Source: JABCZS01 sp041660525 (GTDB lineage Bacteria > Pseudomonadota > Gammaproteobacteria > JABCZS01). Taken from it: a stretch of 64,000 nt of DNA. Positions 25,010 to 34,488 of this stretch are shown here, piece by piece; positions within the stretch are counted from its first letter, which is position 1; each line of letters starts with the position of its first letter. The DNA lies in assembly GCA_041660525.1 (NCBI GenBank), contig JBAZWD010000010.1, forward strand, positions 1-64,000. The letters are read 5' to 3'. The translations under genes were made by a program, and so were the position numbers. The notes beneath the pieces were generated by a model. That model saw only the letters and a program-made list of their open reading frames with translations, made no database searches and was not told the DNA's origin.

Positions 25010-28000
25010 TGCTATCTGCTCAACCTCTCACTAGCGCTATTGATGCGGCAAAATATTATCAGGGTGTACTGGACTACTATGCAGGAAATGAAAACTCGAT
25101 CAATTTAGAATGGCAAGGTAAAGCACTTGATAGTCTTTATCCTAATACCAAGCCCACCATGGAAGATTTTAAACAACTGCTCAAAGGTGAATTACCCACG
25201 GGTCAAATACTGGGACGTATGGAAGATGGAGAAGCCAAGCATCGACCTGGGATAGATTTAACCTTCTCTGCACCGAAATCAGTCTCAATAATGGCGTTGC
25301 TATATGATGATAAAGACGTTATCAATGCTCATAGTAGCGCGGTTACTCAAACACTGAAATTTTTTGAAAATAGCTTATTGCAGACTCGCATTAATGGTGA
25401 GCCTGCACCGGCTGACAAAGTGATGTTTACTAAATTTTTAGAGTTTTTATCACGCGAACTTGATCCACAAATGCATACGCACTGCATTTTATTAAATCTT
25501 TGTCAAAATAATGATGGCAAATTTCGTTCAATTTTCTCAGATTCAGTTTTAGAGAACAAAATGCTAGGTGGTGGGATTTATCGCTCATTTTTAGCAATTG
25601 AATTACAAAAACTCGGTTATGAAATTGAAATCACCGATGAGAAAGCTACTTTTGAAATCAAAGGTGTTCCAAAACAATTAATAGATTTATTTTCAAAACG
25701 CAGTCAACAGATTAATGCCAAAGCTTTCGAGCTGGGTCGTCATGATCCTGAATTTAAATCCACACTCAATCTTACCACGCGAAAAAGCAAAACTGTTGAG
25801 ACGACTTTCACTCAGCAACAAGAGCAATGGAAGCTAGAAGCGAGTGAACTATGCCAGCATTTAAAGATTGAACTTGATAAAAGCTTTGCTCAATTTAAAA
25901 CTAATACAGGTACAGGCTATCGTATTCGTGATGGTGATAAAATAGCCGATGAAGCCATTCAAGCGGGTATCGCTAAACTCGATTTATTCAAGCGCATGAG
26001 CACAGAGCAAGAAATTATCCTAGAAGCTACGCGTTTAACCTTAGGTAAAGTATTGCCTAAGCACATTGAGGCTGCGTTTGAGAAAGCAAAACAAACTGGA
26101 ATGATTCAGTCATTACGTTTTAATGAAAATGGGCATACACAGCGCAAAGCTTATTACATGTCAGCTAGTAATAGTGCGCTTAGCCATGAACTCAAAACAC
26201 AGATACAAAACCCCTATACTAATCGTCTTCACACAAACCTGCTTAGCCTTGTTGCGACAAAATGGGTTATCCATAAATCATTTAGTAATGTTAAAGACAA
26301 TGAAGTTTATAAGCAATTAATTGATTTTGTAGTCACTAAAAATAATCGTGAAATGATTGCTGATAATCTTTGCCCTAAAGTGGATAAACATTTTTTACAG
26401 CGCGCTGAATCATTTGCGTCCCTTTTAGGGGTTAAAGTTTTTCATGTATCAGTCTCCGACGTTGATAGAAAAATATGCCAACAAGCAGGACTAAAGACTT
26501 GGGGTCTTAATTATTTAAACCGCGCTTTTATCAAACGTGGGAGTATACTTTTAGTTCATGGTAGTGAAAAGCTCCTCTATGCTCAAATGCATACGATCAG
26601 CAACATAGCCAAGAAACATGATTGCAAAATTATCTGGGCCAACGATAAAGATATTCAACCGCTAGATAGGCGACTCTCGCCTATAGAGCTTATTGCTCCC
26701 TATGTGCCAAGAGGTCATTTTTTAGCGGGGACTAACCATCGTTTATCCTATGACATTGTCAATGGTACTTATCCCCTTCGATTTGAAAATCTAGGTCAAG
26801 ATAATTTTTTACAAAATTTTTCTAAGCAGTTTTCCAGCAATAATGATGCGCTGCTATTATCCTACCAAAAAGATTCAGTGAATCGTTTAGTGCGCAATCA
26901 GCTTGTAAGTGAAGGCACACTTGAGGCAGGAGTACGAGTCACTAACTACGTGCATGAATATTTAAATATTATCGACATAAAACGCCCAACATCTTATCAA
27001 TTAGGCGACATTATTCGTTTAAATAATCTGCAACTTCTCACTAGTAATGAAAATTTAATCCATAATTTAAAAAATGCGCAATATCGTTCGGGTGAACATT
27101 TTAAGCTAACTACGATTAATGGAGCTGTGCTTACGCTTTCACATGATAAAAATCAAACCATGCATCAGCTTAATCTGCAAGATATCACTAACCACAAAGA
27201 CCTTAGTTTATTCAAAGAATCTTCAATAAAAATTGCTGTAGGCGATAAGCTGATACTACCTAATTTTGATATTTACGGCAAAGCCTATCAAAACAAGATT
27301 GGCACCATCGAAAGCATGGATGATAATGCCATTCATCTGAAATTACCGCATTATAATCAGTCATTGGTAGTCTATCTCAAAGACAGTAAAGGATATGAGC
27401 GACCCGTTTATGCCGATTATGCTTATTGCCTCCACCCATCCACAAATGTGCAGGGTATTAATCATTATCATATGGATTGCAGAGCGAACCTTAGTATCAA
27501 TGTCCTGCGCACCTTAACAGGTATGCAAGATAAAAATGTAACTTTATACACGGATAGTCCCCAAGCGATTGTTCACGCTTTAGAATCCATTCGTCCAGAT
27601 TTATCAGCTACATCAGACAAAACCAATAATCTAACAAAAGATTTATCTTATGTCATCGCAATGAAAAAAAACGAGCCTACCAGTGAGTTAAAAATAAATG
27701 CTGCTAAAGCCGCATTAAACCAAGCAATGCATCAGCTAACTGGTGAGGGTAAAACTAAACTTTCAAAATCAAATATTCTTCGTGAAGCACTTAGTTTAAC
27801 TTTGGGCAGAGCGCAGATCCAAGATATACAACAGACATTTGAGGCTTTGGTATTGGCGGGAGATATTGTTACCGAAGGAAATTATTATACTGCAAGCTGG
27901 GTGATTCAGCATCGTGATAATTTGATACAAGCTTTTAAAGGATTAAGAGATAAAAACATAGAGCCAAGTAAAGAAAATGCTGCACAACAAAAAGGTGGCA

Positions 28001-30762
28001 TTCCGCGCTTAGACGAATCTGCTGTTAACAATTATCTTCAACAACGAAACATCAAACTAAGTAATGCCCCAATCAAAGCTATCGTCGATTTAGCTTCACA
28101 CAATAATGCTTTAGCTATCCTACAAGGCCCCGCAGGCAGCGCAAAAACCTCACTCGTATTAAAACATGTGGCTGCCCTCTTTCAAGCCAATCAATGCAAA
28201 GTTATCGGCATTGCACCACAGCATAGTCAAAAAGATGAACTTGCTCGCAAAGCGGGCATAGAGACAATGACCATACAAAAATTTCTACAGCTCGAAAAAT
28301 CACATCAATTACAAGAAGTAATCGAAAAAGGTAAAACAGTAGTGCTAGTCGATGAGTCCTCTATGCTCAGTTATAAAGAAATGTTAGATCTCACTTATAT
28401 TGCAGATCGATATAATGCACGAATGATTTTTGCAGGCGATAGCCAGCAACTAGATTCCCCTCGCTCTGCTCAGCCCTTTTTACACTTACAACAACAAGAA
28501 GGAATGAAGATAGCAGAATTAAAAAAAATCTATCGTCAGTGCGCAATCAAGCGTCCTGAGTTGCATAAAGCTATCGTTTCACTCACGCGTCTAAAACAAG
28601 GCGAAAAGGCAGAAAGCCTCGTACCATATCTAAGGCACAACTCCAAGGATAAAAATCTTATCGATATACTCTGTGATACTTACGAGAAATTGCCGAAGTT
28701 TTTAAAAGATGATTGCTTGATACTGGCACTTACAAATGCCGAGCGTCAAACTATTAATGAACGATTGCATACACAAACCGGCCCTAGCTTTAAACAAGTG
28801 ATGCTTCGGAACCAAGATTTAAATAATGAAAATCGTTATCGTGCTGCATGCTATACGGAAGGAAATGTTTTAAAATTTAATAAAGAAATTAAGGCAGCCG
28901 GCATCGCTGCTAATACCTATTGGCAAATTGTTGGCATCGATGCACAAAACAATAAGCTGACATTAGCAAATTGCCAACTTGATAAATCTGGTGGGCTAAA
29001 GCGAGAACATATTATTACTATTGATCCTATGCGAAAAGTTTTTCATCAAGCCAATACCTTGGAATACTTTGAAGCAAAAACACAATCCTTATCGTTGGGA
29101 GATAAAATAATGCTAACAAATAATATTAGACATTACTCTTCAATAAAATTAAACACATCAAAACAAGGTATTCTTAAAAAGATTACTCAATCACATTTTA
29201 CTATTGATTTTGGCAACAACGAAGTTGTGAAACTGGAACGCAATAAACTCGATCATGCATTTATCGATTTAGGCTATGCACGCACCTACCACAATGCGCA
29301 AAGCTTGGATGCGGCTTGTGTACTGATGCTTGCAGATCTTGATAATAAACACATGATGAATTACTCAAGTAATTATGTAGGGGCAACTCGTTCAAAAAAA
29401 TTCCTACGCATTTTCACTCAGAACAAGGAAGGTTATTTAAAACAAACTCAAAAATCTTCCCAAAGAATGCCATTCCAAAATAAACAGTCGATAGAGCAAG
29501 CAAAATTATCGATTAATGAGGTCAAGTTATTAGATGATTTAAGCATTAAGATCGAGCGTCATGCGAAAAAATTATTTGGAACACCAAAAAAAACCTTAGA
29601 TACTGCCTTACTTTATGGCAGCGAAGATATCAACATAGGTGTCCTAATCATGACGCAAAATCAGCAGGATTTTAAACGGGGCGATTGTTTGTATGCAAAT
29701 ACAAAATTGGATTTTGTCTCACTAATTGAATTGTTTAATAAGAGCAAACGTGAGGAAGCATTAAAATTTGCCGCAGAAAATCTTTTAAGACAGCCAATTG
29801 AGGATTACCAATCATGCAGTGCAAATAAAATCGCCGCACAAAACAAATCTATTATCATTCCTAAAAATGCAAAACCCCACCCATTTTTGCAAGCAAAAAC
29901 AGATGCTATCACTCTACGAGCGCAAGGAATCGAAAAAGCACAACGTTTGTATCAACAATCAAAACCTGCAAAAAATACACTAGCTGAAACATATTTAGTC
30001 AAACATCGTCACATTACTAAAGAAATTATCCATCAATATTCTAATGATATTAGATTTATTTACTACAATCGTCACTCTGCTGCTCTTTTTCCGCTGCGAG
30101 ATAAAGATGGCAAAGTTCAAGCCGTGCATTTAGTTTATTTAGATGCTAAAACCGCGCAAAAAACAAAAGCAACGATCGGACGTAACGCTAATACATTCGC
30201 TTTAGCCAAACAAACTTTTGGGCCAATGAAGGGAGCCAGCATTCAAGTAGGTGATCCCACAGGCATTCCACATCTTGCTGAAGGCCCTGAGACGGGCTTA
30301 AGCATACTTGCGCTTAACCCTAAAGCTCACGTTCATATCACGTGCAGTTTAAGTAATATCCACAATGCGCCAATTAAAAACATACCCGATAAAATTATTT
30401 TCTGTGCTGACAATGACATGATTTCTGATAAATTTGAAACTGCAAAGAAAAATTTACTAAATGCCATTGATAGGATTGCCAAAAATTACTGGACATCTGT
30501 GCATGTCCTATTTCCCAGAATTCTTAATCAACAAAAAACGGATTTTAATGATCTTTTAAAAGAAAATGGATTGAAGAAAGGACAAAAAGAATTTGATTAC
30601 ATAGTAAAAACAGGAAAGACATTTGAAATGGAAGATTTCTCTAATAATAATTTTCAACAGAACCAATCATGCAATATAGAACAAAATCTCTCTAGAGCGA
30701 GGCAGAAGCTAGAAGTTCTGATAAACAGCGTGGATAAGGCATATAATGAATTCCAGCGCTAA
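25009..30762 (+). CDS. traI: TraI MOBF relaxase-helicase with C-terminal Toprim region
   Basis: This is a 1917-residue protein. The N-terminal relaxase domain (about 1-310) has the tyrosine pairs Y16/Y17 and Y23/Y24 with the same spacing as F TraI, and HTH at 156-158. The first metal-binding His of the family appears to be Glu145. A RecD-like helicase follows, with Walker A GPAGSAKT at 1040-1047 and the VDESSML box after it. The last 300 residues contain a Toprim-like segment (AEGPETGLSILAL near 1756, FCADND later), usual in primase-type proteins. F TraI is shorter and lacks this. Confidence 0.93.
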   Translation: MLSAQPLTSAIDAAKYYQGVLDYYAGNENSINLEWQGKALDSLYPNTKPTMEDFKQLLKGELPTGQILGRMEDGEAKHRPGIDLTFSAPKSVSIMALLYDDKDVINAHSSAVTQTLKFFENSLLQTRINGEPAPADKVMFTKFLEFLSRELDPQMHTHCILLNLCQNNDGKFRSIFSDSVLENKMLGGGIYRSFLAIELQKLGYEIEITDEKATFEIKGVPKQLIDLFSKRSQQINAKAFELGRHDPEFKSTLNLTTRKSKTVETTFTQQQEQWKLEASELCQHLKIELDKSFAQFKTNTGTGYRIRDGDKIADEAIQAGIAKLDLFKRMSTEQEIILEATRLTLGKVLPKHIEAAFEKAKQTGMIQSLRFNENGHTQRKAYYMSASNSALSHELKTQIQNPYTNRLHTNLLSLVATKWVIHKSFSNVKDNEVYKQLIDFVVTKNNREMIADNLCPKVDKHFLQRAESFASLLGVKVFHVSVSDVDRKICQQAGLKTWGLNYLNRAFIKRGSILLVHGSEKLLYAQMHTISNIAKKHDCKIIWANDKDIQPLDRRLSPIELIAPYVPRGHFLAGTNHRLSYDIVNGTYPLRFENLGQDNFLQNFSKQFSSNNDALLLSYQKDSVNRLVRNQLVSEGTLEAGVRVTNYVHEYLNIIDIKRPTSYQLGDIIRLNNLQLLTSNENLIHNLKNAQYRSGEHFKLTTINGAVLTLSHDKNQTMHQLNLQDITNHKDLSLFKESSIKIAVGDKLILPNFDIYGKAYQNKIGTIESMDDNAIHLKLPHYNQSLVVYLKDSKGYERPVYADYAYCLHPSTNVQGINHYHMDCRANLSINVLRTLTGMQDKNVTLYTDSPQAIVHALESIRPDLSATSDKTNNLTKDLSYVIAMKKNEPTSELKINAAKAALNQAMHQLTGEGKTKLSKSNILREALSLTLGRAQIQDIQQTFEALVLAGDIVTEGNYYTASWVIQHRDNLIQAFKGLRDKNIEPSKENAAQQKGGIPRLDESAVNNYLQQRNIKLSNAPIKAIVDLASHNNALAILQGPAGSAKTSLVLKHVAALFQANQCKVIGIAPQHSQKDELARKAGIETMTIQKFLQLEKSHQLQEVIEKGKTVVLVDESSMLSYKEMLDLTYIADRYNARMIFAGDSQQLDSPRSAQPFLHLQQQEGMKIAELKKIYRQCAIKRPELHKAIVSLTRLKQGEKAESLVPYLRHNSKDKNLIDILCDTYEKLPKFLKDDCLILALTNAERQTINERLHTQTGPSFKQVMLRNQDLNNENRYRAACYTEGNVLKFNKEIKAAGIAANTYWQIVGIDAQNNKLTLANCQLDKSGGLKREHIITIDPMRKVFHQANTLEYFEAKTQSLSLGDKIMLTNNIRHYSSIKLNTSKQGILKKITQSHFTIDFGNNEVVKLERNKLDHAFIDLGYARTYHNAQSLDAACVLMLADLDNKHMMNYSSNYVGATRSKKFLRIFTQNKEGYLKQTQKSSQRMPFQNKQSIEQAKLSINEVKLLDDLSIKIERHAKKLFGTPKKTLDTALLYGSEDINIGVLIMTQNQQDFKRGDCLYANTKLDFVSLIELFNKSKREEALKFAAENLLRQPIEDYQSCSANKIAAQNKSIIIPKNAKPHPFLQAKTDAITLRAQGIEKAQRLYQQSKPAKNTLAETYLVKHRHITKEIIHQYSNDIRFIYYNRHSAALFPLRDKDGKVQAVHLVYLDAKTAQKTKATIGRNANTFALAKQTFGPMKGASIQVGDPTGIPHLAEGPETGLSILALNPKAHVHITCSLSNIHNAPIKNIPDKIIFCADNDMISDKFETAKKNLLNAIDRIAKNYWTSVHVLFPRILNQQKTDFNDLLKENGLKKGQKEFDYIVKTGKTFEMEDFSNNNFQQNQSCNIEQNLSRARQKLEVLINSVDKAYNEFQR

Positions 30763-30907
30763 AGTGGATGTATTTTCATTATCATTGATATCCTATATAA
30801 ACATCAGCGGCAATATATGATATCAAATCTTCCAGATCCCATGCAAAAATTTTTGAGGGATATGGCTAAACGGTCAGTATTATGGTATGAATGAATGTGA
30901 GGTGCTT
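30763..30907 (+). promoter_or_regulatory. Promoter region of the efflux sigma operon
   Basis: This non-coding gap lies between traI and the CnrY-like gene. It probably holds an ECF-type promoter served by the sigma factor encoded downstream, but no consensus is known for this factor and I cannot mark the boxes. Confidence 0.3.
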
Positions 30908-31243
30908 ATGAGCGATAAAATAGATAACATTTTAGCTCGGTTGAGAAAATCAACAATGAACTACGACCGCCTAACTCATCTAGAAAGCGATGTCCGGCAA
31001 CGCATTACTCTCCAAAAAATGGAACATCCAATTGGTAGTCTCGAGCATTTCCTAGCGTTTCTTTTCCCGGCAGAACACCGCTTTATTCCTGTCATATGCG
31101 CCGCTTTGCTGGGAGTAATGGTGGGGGTTTCGACGCTTACAACGAGCGCAAATCCTGAAGCGATGGAAATCTTTAATTTACAAGTCTTTAAGCCGGAAGC
31201 TATCGCCTTAACCTCTATCATCTCAATGAGTGAACACCCATGA
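30908..31243 (+). CDS. CnrY-like membrane anti-sigma factor (candidate)
   Basis: This protein of 111 residues starts at the Met at 30908 with GAGGTG upstream; an in-frame ATG also occurs at 30887. It has a soluble N-terminal part of about 60 residues and one transmembrane helix (RFIPVICAALLGVMVGVSTL). A short periplasmic tail follows. In cnrYXH operons the first gene encodes a small one-helix anti-sigma factor, and position and topology fit. Sequence similarity alone is weak. It overlaps the next gene by 4 bases. Confidence 0.55.
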   Translation: MSDKIDNILARLRKSTMNYDRLTHLESDVRQRITLQKMEHPIGSLEHFLAFLFPAEHRFIPVICAALLGVMVGVSTLTTSANPEAMEIFNLQVFKPEAIALTSIISMSEHP

Positions 31244-31677
31244 AACGATTTTACCGCGATTTGAGCTTAACCATCATTGTTGCAGTGTTTGCTTTTGGAG
31301 CATGTTGGATGCTAGGTCATTCTTTTGTAGGATATCAGGAAGATTCTATCGATCCACACCAATGGTTACACGAGCAGCTTGATCTAACTGCCGAGCAGGA
31401 TGAAAAACTGATTCCAATTGAAAAAAAGTTTGCAACAAAAAAGCATGAATTGGAGGAACTAATATATAAAGCTGACCATGAGCTTGCGCGTGCGATTAAA
31501 GAAGATGGGCATTATTCCATGCGGGTAAAAGAGGCTGTTGATAAAATCCACATTGCACAAGGCGAACTCCAGAAAGCAACACTAGAACATCTATTTGAAC
31601 TACATAGTGTCTTAACACCTGAACAGCAAAATAAATTGAATGATCTCACAACTCAGACACTCACACATAATCCTTAA
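31240..31677 (+). CDS. CnrX-like periplasmic metal sensor
   Basis: This 145-residue protein has one N-terminal membrane anchor (about 8-28) and a periplasmic helical domain with the CnrX/ZraP pattern (HQWLHEQLDLTAEQDEKL, then HELARAIKEDG). His and Asp/Glu residues could bind metal. In the Cnr system the sensor and the anti-sigma factor hold the sigma factor until metal is present. It is coupled to the genes on both sides. Confidence 0.8.
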   Translation: MKRFYRDLSLTIIVAVFAFGACWMLGHSFVGYQEDSIDPHQWLHEQLDLTAEQDEKLIPIEKKFATKKHELEELIYKADHELARAIKEDGHYSMRVKEAVDKIHIAQGELQKATLEHLFELHSVLTPEQQNKLNDLTTQTLTHNP

Positions 31678-31689
31678 AAGCACAGCAGT

Positions 31690-32253
31690 ATGAAGGAATG
31701 CACAGATCAAGATCTGATTAAGCGACTGGTGCAGGGTGAGAATATAGCCCTGAATGAAATCATGGCACGCTATAAAGAACGCTTATTTAGATTTATATGC
31801 CGCTATGTGGGTAATGATGAAGTTGCCTACGATCTATTACAAGAAACTTTTACTAAGTTATATTTCTCAGCGGCAACGTATAAGCCGGAGTATAGATTTT
31901 CTACCTGGTTGTTTCAGATCGCACTGAACCTTTGCCGTGACTATGACCGCAAGCGGAAGCTTATGAATTTTATTTCGATAGACGACGAGGAAACACCATA
32001 TGATTTCGAGGATCCCTCCTTTGACCCGGAAACTATTGCACAATCAACACAAGCTATAAACTATATTCATCAAACTATTAATCTTTTGCCGCATAAGCTA
32101 AAGACAGCGTTGATACTTTTTACACTTGAAGAGCATTCACAAGAAGAATGTGCAGCATTGCTTGGTACAACCGTAAAAACGATAGAAACCCGTGTCTATC
32201 GTGCCCGTAAACTATTGGAAAAAAAATTGTTAAAGAAGGTAGATCATTTTTGA
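31690..32253 (+). CDS. ECF sigma factor (CnrH-like)
   Basis: This 187-residue sigma-70 family factor of ECF type has region 2 (about 12-80, DLLQETFTKLYF) and region 4 (about 125-180, HSQEECAALLGTTVKTIETRVYRARK). Its place after the CnrX-like sensor and before an RND efflux trio mirrors cnrYXH-cnrCBA. It probably switches on the efflux genes when periplasmic metal rises. Confidence 0.88.
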   Translation: MKECTDQDLIKRLVQGENIALNEIMARYKERLFRFICRYVGNDEVAYDLLQETFTKLYFSAATYKPEYRFSTWLFQIALNLCRDYDRKRKLMNFISIDDEETPYDFEDPSFDPETIAQSTQAINYIHQTINLLPHKLKTALILFTLEEHSQEECAALLGTTVKTIETRVYRARKLLEKKLLKKVDHF

Positions 32254-32306
32254 GGGATGGTATCAGTTGCTTCGTATTACTTTGCAACAATATCGGAGAT
32301 TTAAAT

Positions 32307-33548
32307 GTGAAGCACCTTATCCTCATCATATCCCTTGCAATATTCTCTGCCGTTGCTTTAGCAGAAAATATTACACTTGATGAGGTTATCAGCGATAGTC
32401 TTCAAAAAAATACCAGCCTTTACCGCATACAACGGGAACATGAAGACAAGTTGGCAAATGCGACTGAAATAACCTTGCTGGAAAATCCTGAATTGAGTGT
32501 TGGTGCTATTCACACAAAAGGCGAAAATGGTATAGGAATGGATTTGGAACTCAGTCAACCGCTGAAATTATCGCAGCTTACTGGGGCGCGTATCCGTTAT
32601 GGTGACACATTGACACAGGTGGCTAATATCGAGCAAAAATATGAAATGCTAAAAGTCATCAACGAAACAACCATGCTTTATACGCGAGTATGGTTGCTTT
32701 TTGAGCGTAAAAAACTCTATGAAAGTTATGCCGATGATGCGGATCAAATGAGAAAGCTAGTGCAAGATTCTACCAGTCAAGGACAAACTAGCCCTGCGGC
32801 GTCCTATCTGTTTTCAGCAGATGCCGAAAAACTTCGCACAGATGCAAAAGCACTGGATGCTGAGCTGCGACAAGCACGCTCCTCGCTTGGTCTACTTACA
32901 GGACGTAGCTATATATCCACAGAACTACAACGCCCAACTTTTACCCCAATTACTGCCAACATAGAAAGACTACAGCAATTTGCGAATACTCATGCAAACT
33001 TTCGTAATATAGTAGAAAGTCGAATTGAGGCTGCGGAGCGAAGAATAAAGATAGCCAACCAGGATGCCGTTCTACCAGAAATCACACCTCGCTTATTTTA
33101 TTCGAATGCGCCAAGCAACGAAGAAGATTTTTTTGCAGAAGATGAAACCTTTTACGGAGTGGGTATTGCTCTGCGCATACCAATTTGGAATCAAAATAAC
33201 GCTGAACGTAGCCGAGCCAATGCGGAATTAGCCCAGGCTCAATATGAAGAAGATTTGCTCACTGGATTGCCACAAAAAGATCTGATTGAAGAATTACGTC
33301 AAAGCGCTTCCATCATGCAAGAGCGAGCCGATAGTTATTTTAAAAATATCCTTCCAACTTATCGTGAATCATATGAACTCACCCGCAGCATGTTTCGTCA
33401 GGGACAGGCTAATGCGCTAGAAGTTTGGCAAGTGCGTGAAAAACTACTGACTGCTGAGAATGAAGCGCTGGATGCAGTGGCACAAGCCATTAATGCCCGT
33501 GGTGCATTAGAGCTTGAACTGGGTGGTAAAATAGAGGAAATCCTATGA
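32307..33548 (+). CDS. CzcC/CusC-type outer-membrane efflux protein
   Basis: This TolC-like outer-membrane channel of about 413 residues starts best at the GTG at 32307, which has GGAGAT upstream and yields a signal peptide (KHLILIISLAIFSAVALA). The frame itself opens at 32250. Long helical repeats follow (about 30-200 and 220-400), typical of CzcC. It overlaps the membrane fusion gene by 4 bases. It completes the tripartite efflux pump with the next two genes. Confidence 0.88.
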   Translation: MKHLILIISLAIFSAVALAENITLDEVISDSLQKNTSLYRIQREHEDKLANATEITLLENPELSVGAIHTKGENGIGMDLELSQPLKLSQLTGARIRYGDTLTQVANIEQKYEMLKVINETTMLYTRVWLLFERKKLYESYADDADQMRKLVQDSTSQGQTSPAASYLFSADAEKLRTDAKALDAELRQARSSLGLLTGRSYISTELQRPTFTPITANIERLQQFANTHANFRNIVESRIEAAERRIKIANQDAVLPEITPRLFYSNAPSNEEDFFAEDETFYGVGIALRIPIWNQNNAERSRANAELAQAQYEEDLLTGLPQKDLIEELRQSASIMQERADSYFKNILPTYRESYELTRSMFRQGQANALEVWQVREKLLTAENEALDAVAQAINARGALELELGGKIEEIL

Positions 33549-34486
33549 AAAAACTTTTAACTGTCTTAATGACATTGATTATGTATATCTCTGCGCATGC
33601 ACATGAGGGGCACGAACATACACCAGCTCCAGGCACAGAAGCTTCGGTGGACATAATCAATACCGTGATTTTGTCAGACACCGCAATCAATAACCTTGGC
33701 ATTCAAACAGTGAAAGCACAGATCGTGCCCCATGCCAGCTCAATTGATATGAATGGTATTGTGGAGTTTCTGCCTGAACGTCAAGCAATCGTGCATGCAC
33801 ATGCTTTAGGTCGTGTATCAGAAATTTATGCGAAAGTCGGTGAAAAAATCAATAAGAATCAAACATTGCTCACTTTCCAGCCTATTTTCATTGGCAGTTC
33901 ACCCGTTTCTATTACAGCGCCCATTAGTGGTTACATTACCAAACAAAACGTAGTGATTGGCCAATCGATCACACCAGAGACACCACTGATGGAAATGGGT
34001 GATTCTTCCGAAGTGTTGGTGCGTGGCGTAATGTATGAAACACCAGAAGTAAGTACAATTCAAATCGGTCAACGTGTGCGTGTCACTAGTGATCTTGTAG
34101 GTACACAGACGCTTACTGGGACAGTACAACGCATGGATAGTACATTTGATCGTAACAGCCGTACTTTTAATGTTTATGCCATCGTGCAAAATCCTGATCT
34201 CAAACTAATTGCTAATATGCAGGTGGTGTTATCAATTGAGATCAGCCACTCTGCAAATAGACTCACTGTGCCAGCAAAAGCCATCCTAGGTGAAAGCGGT
34301 AACAACTTTGTGTTTGTAAAAAATGGTAATGAATTTGAGCGACGTAGCGTGAAGTTGGGAGAAAAATTCGGTGTTGATCGCGAAATATTGGAAGGCATAT
34401 TCCCTGATGAGCAAGTGGTGACAGTAGGAAACTATCAGCTTCAATTCGCCACATCCTCTATTGATCAGCATGAAGGTAAGGACTAG
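33545..34486 (+). CDS. CzcB/CusB-type membrane fusion protein
   Basis: This 313-residue periplasmic adaptor has a signal peptide (to about residue 20) and a short His-rich N-terminus (HAHEGHEHTPAPG), which may sense or bind metal. Lipoyl-like halves and a beta-barrel domain follow (ALGRVSEIYAKVGEKI, then PISGYITKQNVVIGQSI). It bridges the inner-membrane pump and the outer-membrane channel. Confidence 0.9.
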   Translation: MKKLLTVLMTLIMYISAHAHEGHEHTPAPGTEASVDIINTVILSDTAINNLGIQTVKAQIVPHASSIDMNGIVEFLPERQAIVHAHALGRVSEIYAKVGEKINKNQTLLTFQPIFIGSSPVSITAPISGYITKQNVVIGQSITPETPLMEMGDSSEVLVRGVMYETPEVSTIQIGQRVRVTSDLVGTQTLTGTVQRMDSTFDRNSRTFNVYAIVQNPDLKLIANMQVVLSIEISHSANRLTVPAKAILGESGNNFVFVKNGNEFERRSVKLGEKFGVDREILEGIFPDEQVVTVGNYQLQFATSSIDQHEGKD

Positions 34487-34488
34487 CC

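Noticed and set aside
26123..26320. 65-codon frame inside traI
   Set aside because: It lies in another frame within a continuous 1917-codon gene and has no independent support.
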